Shown here: piece by piece, positions 58,934 to 64,000 of the stretch
Layout: the number at the start of each line of letters is the position of its first letter
Numbering within the stretch: the stretch's first letter is position 1
Assembly (NCBI RefSeq): GCF_029227915.1
Contig: NC_079875.1
Span: 5,826,001-5,890,000, forward strand
Length of the DNA stretch: 64,000 nt
Reading direction: 5' to 3'
Source of the DNA: Hydractinia symbiolongicarpus
Lineage: Eukaryota > Cnidaria > Hydrozoa > Anthoathecata > Hydractiniidae
Position numbers and translations under genes: made by a program
The notes under the pieces: model-generated
Databases searched by the model: none
What the model saw: the letters and a program-made list of their open reading frames with translations, nothing else
What the model was told of the DNA's origin: nothing

Positions 58934-61900
58934 CTAGAAATTAAAAAAAAGGTTGCGAAGCATTTCGCAAGTTGCAAGCAAAATTAAACTATCCAATACT
59001 TTGTCCCTAGCGCTTCTTGTTTCTTTGGCGCTAACATCTTCCGAAATACATCAAAATTGAATATCATATAGAAGAACCCTGGGGACGAGGTAGGAAAATG
59101 AACGCTCTGCGGAACAATTCGTTGCTCAAAAACAGTTTTTTTTGCGAATAGACTGCGCGAGTATTTGATGTGCGTGGGATATTCTTTTCAAAATGTGCGA
59201 GAAAATTAGATTACGCGAAACTAACAAAAACGAATAACGCGTGTTAAAATTTTGTACCGCCTTTTCCCACAGAATGGTAAAAGTAAAGAGCGCAATACAA
59301 AATTACACTTTTAGCAGTATTCCGAAAGATATGTGATACATCGAGTTGTACAACCCGCAGAAGTTGGTCCTAACGTAACGATTTCGTAAATGACCTCACA
59401 ACAAAACAGTATTTTTTTCACGTAAAAATACCGGCAGTAGAAGCCACAGAATCTGCTGGAACGAATTTCGAAAACTCACGGGAAACAATTAAAACAAAAA
59501 CAAACAAATCAAAACAGTTTTTTAACTTTATCAAGATTTATTAAATAGCTTCAAATTTGGGCAGAAAAACAATAACGGATTCGCCTTCTTTTCACCACAC
59601 GCATTAGAAGATTACATCACTCACTCCCATTGTACACAATCTAAAAGAAAAAGAAAACATTTTCATATAGTGAAGCTTCCAGTGCCTTTAAGGGATGGCC
59701 AAGTCAATGGAATTAAAAGCACTGTTTTTCATCTTATAAATAATTAAGGCTAATTCGGAAAAGTATAAAAGAAAAAAACTAAACAATTTGGCAACTTTTC
59801 TAATTTTATACACAAAGTTCCAACCATACCAACAGTTTCCAAATCTGACAAAATCATTTTAGAAGTGTTTATTTTTTCAGAATTTGATTGATGCAAGGCC
59901 AGGGGAAATTAAATAAGTTTATTGTCCTAGACCCATTTAAAAACATATGCTTCTCATCATTCAGTTTTTTTTCAACCAACATTAATGTAATCACCCAGAG
60001 GAAATTATAATGTCTCTTGTGTGTGTTTTAGAAGCTGAGTACACAAATACACAAATATTACAAGTGCTGAACTTTGGCAATCATATTTTGCAATCAGACC
60101 CTTTTAAAAACTATGCTGAACCATGTCAATTATTAAATTCAGCACTAATAGAAAAGCACCTTGGATAGGATTCTTTGTTGGGCGAATAAAATGACTGACA
60201 AATGGTTTATCGTGAATGAAATAGTAATTTTTACACAAATAATTTAAAAAATAATAAACTTTGTTATGTGGGTTGTTCTCAAACACACGTGGGCGGTGGA
60301 CAAAAAACTGTGATGTAATTTCTCTTGGTCTATTATTCCTAAGAATATTCTAAAATAAGAGGGTGTCAATAAGCTGCAAACAGCCACATATATAAGGGCA
60401 AGTTCGGGCAACTTTTCCAATTAAATTAGTGATTGTCTTCCAAAACCGCCCGCACTTTCCCGAACTTGCCTGGAGCATTTTCAAAATTCAATTCCTTGTA
60501 ACATACCTTGTGAACGATAGTTGGAAAAAGATGCTTTAAGAGAAAGAAGTTAATAAAAATTAAAAGTTATTTATCAAGTAAATTTTATCAAAAACCATCA
60601 AAAACAGTTCTTTTAAGAACTTTACTACCACATAGTTTACTTTATGGTCTATGCAGGTTTTTTCGGGTGAATACTTCAATTTTTTTGCAAAACGCTAAAC
60701 TTGCCCAAAAACGCCTGCACGGCGTATGCAGCTTATCAGCACCCTTGTTCTAAAATTACAAGCAGTTTCGAAGATGCCCACGCCGTTTAGAGGACGTGGT
60801 GCTTGGGCATCCTTAGAGTTCTGTTTAATGACAGTTTTAATGTTTTAATGTCGTTTTAAACCTTGTTCTCAGGGAGGGTGCAGGGAAAACTAATTCCTAT
60901 TGACAATTACATTGCTGTTGGTTTGATAGCAAAAGTGGATATTTTTTTAATTACTGTAACAGGTTACTTATATATATAATAAATAAAAAATGATAAAAAA
61001 CGGTTGGTCAGCTCACTCTAGCGCCCAGAGCTATTTGTTTTGTCTGCGCCCTAGCTACAGGTTTTCCTATATCTGGCTATCAGTTAGGTAGTAATACAGC
61101 TTCTCCATATGTATTCTACAAATTACTTTCAATTCTTTTATACAAAACTGAGCTCTAGCTAGCTAGCTACCTTTCGTGTGATTAAGCCTTACCTTGATTT
61201 GGATAAAACCAATTAAAATTGATAATATTGTATTTTTACATCTTCTTAGAAACAATAAAATAAAACACAGCTCGGCGCGTTATAATTGTACAAATTACTT
61301 CAATTTTTCTTTAGGAAAGGGTACCTTACACAGGAGCTTTCCAATCCAACTAAAATCTCCAGAAAAAGCACAGCAACAAAAAAGCTTAAAATACACAAGT
61401 AAAGTCGATTAGAAACAGGACTAGCAATAAATTTTTTCAAAAGAAGAAAACCGTTTTAATACTATTATATTTCATTAAAATACAACTATAATAGTATTAG
61501 AAGCAAAATTGCAAAGTAATTAATTAATTATTTATACCATAATTAGCTATAATACAAAGAAATAAGGCATATTTTGGGTCTGTAAAATATACGTGTCTAA
61601 AATGCCGACTACCGTTTCTTGTTCACGGCATATTCCTCTTTGTGTGTTCAAGTTCGGCGGACGTATAATCCGGACCAAAAGACGGGGGGGGGGTCAAAAT
61701 CCGGGGGTGGGGGGGTACGAGCCGTACCTATTGCATTTTTTACTAAACTTATACTTTAACCCCTCGGTCCAAACTTATTTGTTTTATTAGAAAAAAAAAT
61801 ACCCTAGCTTTATGTGCAAAAATATCAGTCCTATTTCTTTACGCTGATTTTATATGATTTTTTTTCTATCGAAATTTTGAGAATCTCAATAATTCTCTTG

Positions 61901-61978
61901 GTATACCTCGCGTGTAGCAAACGTGCTCCACAATTTCGCTTCGCTCGCTTCGCTCGCAAAGCTCAATTGCTTCGCAAT
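58934..61978 (-). repeat. Right arm of 3.04-kb inverted repeat
   Basis: Reverse counterpart of 35417-38460, from ACTAGAAATTAAAA to GCTCAATTGCTTCGCAA. It carries G-rich tracts at 61684-61692 and 61702-61716. Differences are scattered substitutions and small indels, for example one CTAG unit fewer. Confidence 0.92.
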
Positions 61979-64000
61979 AACGTAACGCAACAAGAAGAAA
62001 ATAACAACAGACAACAGAGGAATAGTCACTGCAACTATATTTTAAAAAATAAAACAAGTGTAACTAGCTAGCTGACAAGCCAGTTAGCTAACTAGGCTGA
62101 CAAGCCGCCATTTAGCTGTAGTTAGCCTAGCCAGTGAAGAGACAGGGAAAAATAAAAAAACAATGGTGCACTGTAAATACATTTTTACCTTTTTATCATC
62201 ATGTCAGCTGTTAGTTACATCTACTTTAATCCACAAACTGGACTGGGGTGTCGAGTAAAACAATGCCATATTTTGGCTTTTTATGGGGGCTCTACAATTT
62301 CTAACCGTTCCCAGTTTTACCAGGTTTTATACAGCGTAAATTACCCACAAGAGCTATGGATAGTTAGGTCAAGCCTAAAGGCTGCTTTTCACTTTGATAT
62401 TTTGTTTTGTTGTTTTCTAATACTTGGGACTGGAGAGCACAATTTTCGTATATGTATTTTTCGTTGTTTTTTTTATCTCAACAGCGGGTCAATATGAAAT
62501 CCCTTCAGAATGGCACGAGATAAGATTTCATGAATATTTGTGGTATTTTCACATTAAACAATGATACTTAATATCATTGTTTAATGTGGAAATTAGTCAA
62601 GTAAAAACACGACCTTAAATAACAGCAAATAAAATAAATGTTCGGAAAAATAACTCGGCAATCGTAAAGATAGCAACTCCTCATTTTCTCATTTTGCAAC
62701 TACCCAACTTTTCAACTACCCAAAAAGTGCTAGTTTACCTATATATATTTACTGTTTGGCCTTAATTTGCAATTTTCTTCAAAAAATCTTATCGCCCTCT
62801 TTCAAAATGTCTAAGTTCTGAAACTTGGAAATTATTATTATTAAAGAATATTTATGCAGGACTTTTTACACTTCAGTAAAATAAACTAAAGGTACATAGA
62901 AAGTACGAAAAGCTTCAGTTTTAATAAATTGAATTTGTTCTTTGTTTGTTTAAAGGTTTTTGCCTCTTTCATATTAGTACAGCACTAACTTCAACTAATT
63001 TAAGCACCCCTTTTAGAAAGATCCGTTGATTTAAAATGTGGTAAAATACACCTTTCCCGAATTTCATAAATTATAATAATTATGACGTCATCCAAAATTT
63101 TATAATGGTTCTGTGCCCTTCAAATAAGGATATTGAGATAGAATATTAAATATCATTATCAATAATTATCATTATTTTGAAAACGAGGCTATTCTTAGTA
63201 AGCTCCGCTATATGAAGGGTTTGACCGTAACTTTCAGCTCGCAATTGTGGCACTTAACGAACAGACAAATTTACGAAATTAGGTAATTTGTTCTACCTTT
63301 TGCTAAGGAACATAGGGATAAGAATCATTTTTAGGATCGACCTCTTTAATTGAGTTTGGCATAATTAGGAAATTCGGGAAAGGTCTATTGTATTCTTGTT
63401 TAGAAAGAAATAACAAAAAGCTTTAGGAAATAAAAATACAGTCAGGGGCGGATCCAGACTTTTTCAAGACTTAGTCAAGACTGAGTCTTGAATTTAGCAG
63501 CTGGGGGCTAAATTTTAAGCTTTGCGGGTACAAAAATCGCCGAAAAATTGTCTTCCGATTTATCTAGTTATTAATAAAATTGACCAAAAGAAACGCTAAG
63601 CTATAACAAAATCTCCTAAGAACATCTTTTATAAGAATCAAATCTCCGTCTTACACGTCTTATTTTAGATAGATAAAACCACTAAAATTAACAGGGATTA
63701 ACTACAATAAAGTGAGACAATTGTGAATATATTTCATTATTTATAAACTCCTGCTGTTTCTGCCAATATCAGGCTTCATCAGCATGACTAGGTGAATCAA
63801 ATGATCACACCAGCCATGGACAGCAAAATAAAACACAATAATAACAAAAAAATAAGAATATGGAAAGATCAGGATAATGAAGATGAAATATACATACATG
63901 TGATATGATACAAACACACCTCAACCCATGTATTTGTTCAGATATATTTGTTTATTCATAGGGCTAAACTCAAGTTTCGTTTGAACTTTGAAAGAAGAAT
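61979..64000. other. AT-rich host DNA, no gene seen
   Basis: No exon recognised. GGGGCGGATCCAG near 63447 resembles the end of some hAT-type elements, but no partner end lies in the window. A perfect hairpin is listed separately. Confidence 0.4.
62550..62588. repeat. Perfect 17-bp hairpin
   Basis: CACATTAAACAATGATA and its reverse complement around CTTAA. It could be a MITE end or core; no other features nearby. Confidence 0.6.

Noticed and set aside
62201-62497. 98-aa plus-strand frame near the right end.
   Set aside because: No splice framing, no motif, biased composition; no support as a gene.
63446-63460. hAT-type terminus CAGGGGCGGATCCAG.
   Set aside because: Only one end in the window and no 8-bp duplication to check; mentioned but not called.

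Overview
The window is metazoan nuclear DNA, most plausibly from a cnidarian and perhaps a hydrozoan. It is AT-rich and has GT-AG introns. It holds two host genes: a spliced eL36 ribosomal protein gene with two intronic box C/D snoRNAs, and a HAX1-like gene with at least nine coding exons. Mobile DNA makes up most of the rest. Nothing looks bacterial. The species call is inference; the gene content is read from the sequence.

Layout. 0.7-3.96 kb: a decayed non-LTR retrotransposon (minus strand) split by a 666-bp Tc1/mariner-type MITE carrying 53-bp tandem repeats. 5.9-7.7 kb: eL36 with two SNORD59-like snoRNAs in consecutive introns. 8.46-26.7 kb: Polinton 1 (P1, 8888-25365), a heavily decayed Polinton/Maverick, bordered by copies of a 425-bp repeat. 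25.4-34.9 kb: the HAX1-like gene on the minus strand, with one exon duplicated 3 kb away next to P1, a tRNA-like SINE head, and a Harbinger remnant in its first coding intron. 35.4-62.0 kb: a giant palindrome with two 3.04-kb arms. Between the arms lie a pogo/Tigger relic and Polinton 2 (P2, 40312-58263, 17.95 kb, with long TIRs and a nearly perfect 6-bp target duplication). 62-64 kb: no gene seen.

The two Polintons are diverged relatives sharing one ground plan. Rightward genes: protein-primed PolB, small membrane proteins, A32-type packaging ATPase and a BRO-like protein. Leftward genes: rve integrase, a two-TM protein and the double-jelly-roll capsid protein. Then come a divergent coiled-coil membrane protein, a leftward TM-anchored protein, a penton-like minor capsid protein with a membrane protein, and leftward SAP-domain and other small genes. 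Accessory slots differ. P2 has a Fic AMP-transferase, a 195-aa unknown, and a right-end chimera of the PolB leader, a PolB fragment and ankyrin-like repeats. P1 has an HNH gene moved to sit behind PolB, followed by a possibly structured 450-bp stretch, plus a 34-aa CxxC protein.

Several layers go beyond ordinary annotation. All four TIRs carry NF-kB-like and CRE palindromes, and three carry an NRF1-like palindrome. Most Polinton starts are preceded within about 15 bp by an ATAAA/AATAAA-type motif. Perfect or near-perfect hairpins sit at gene ends. A short palindromic repeat family (GATCGCCTAGCGGCTC core) has spread through P2, partly inside reading frames. Both integrases have lost the third catalytic acidic residue. 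P2 reads as younger but already inactivated; P1 is older.
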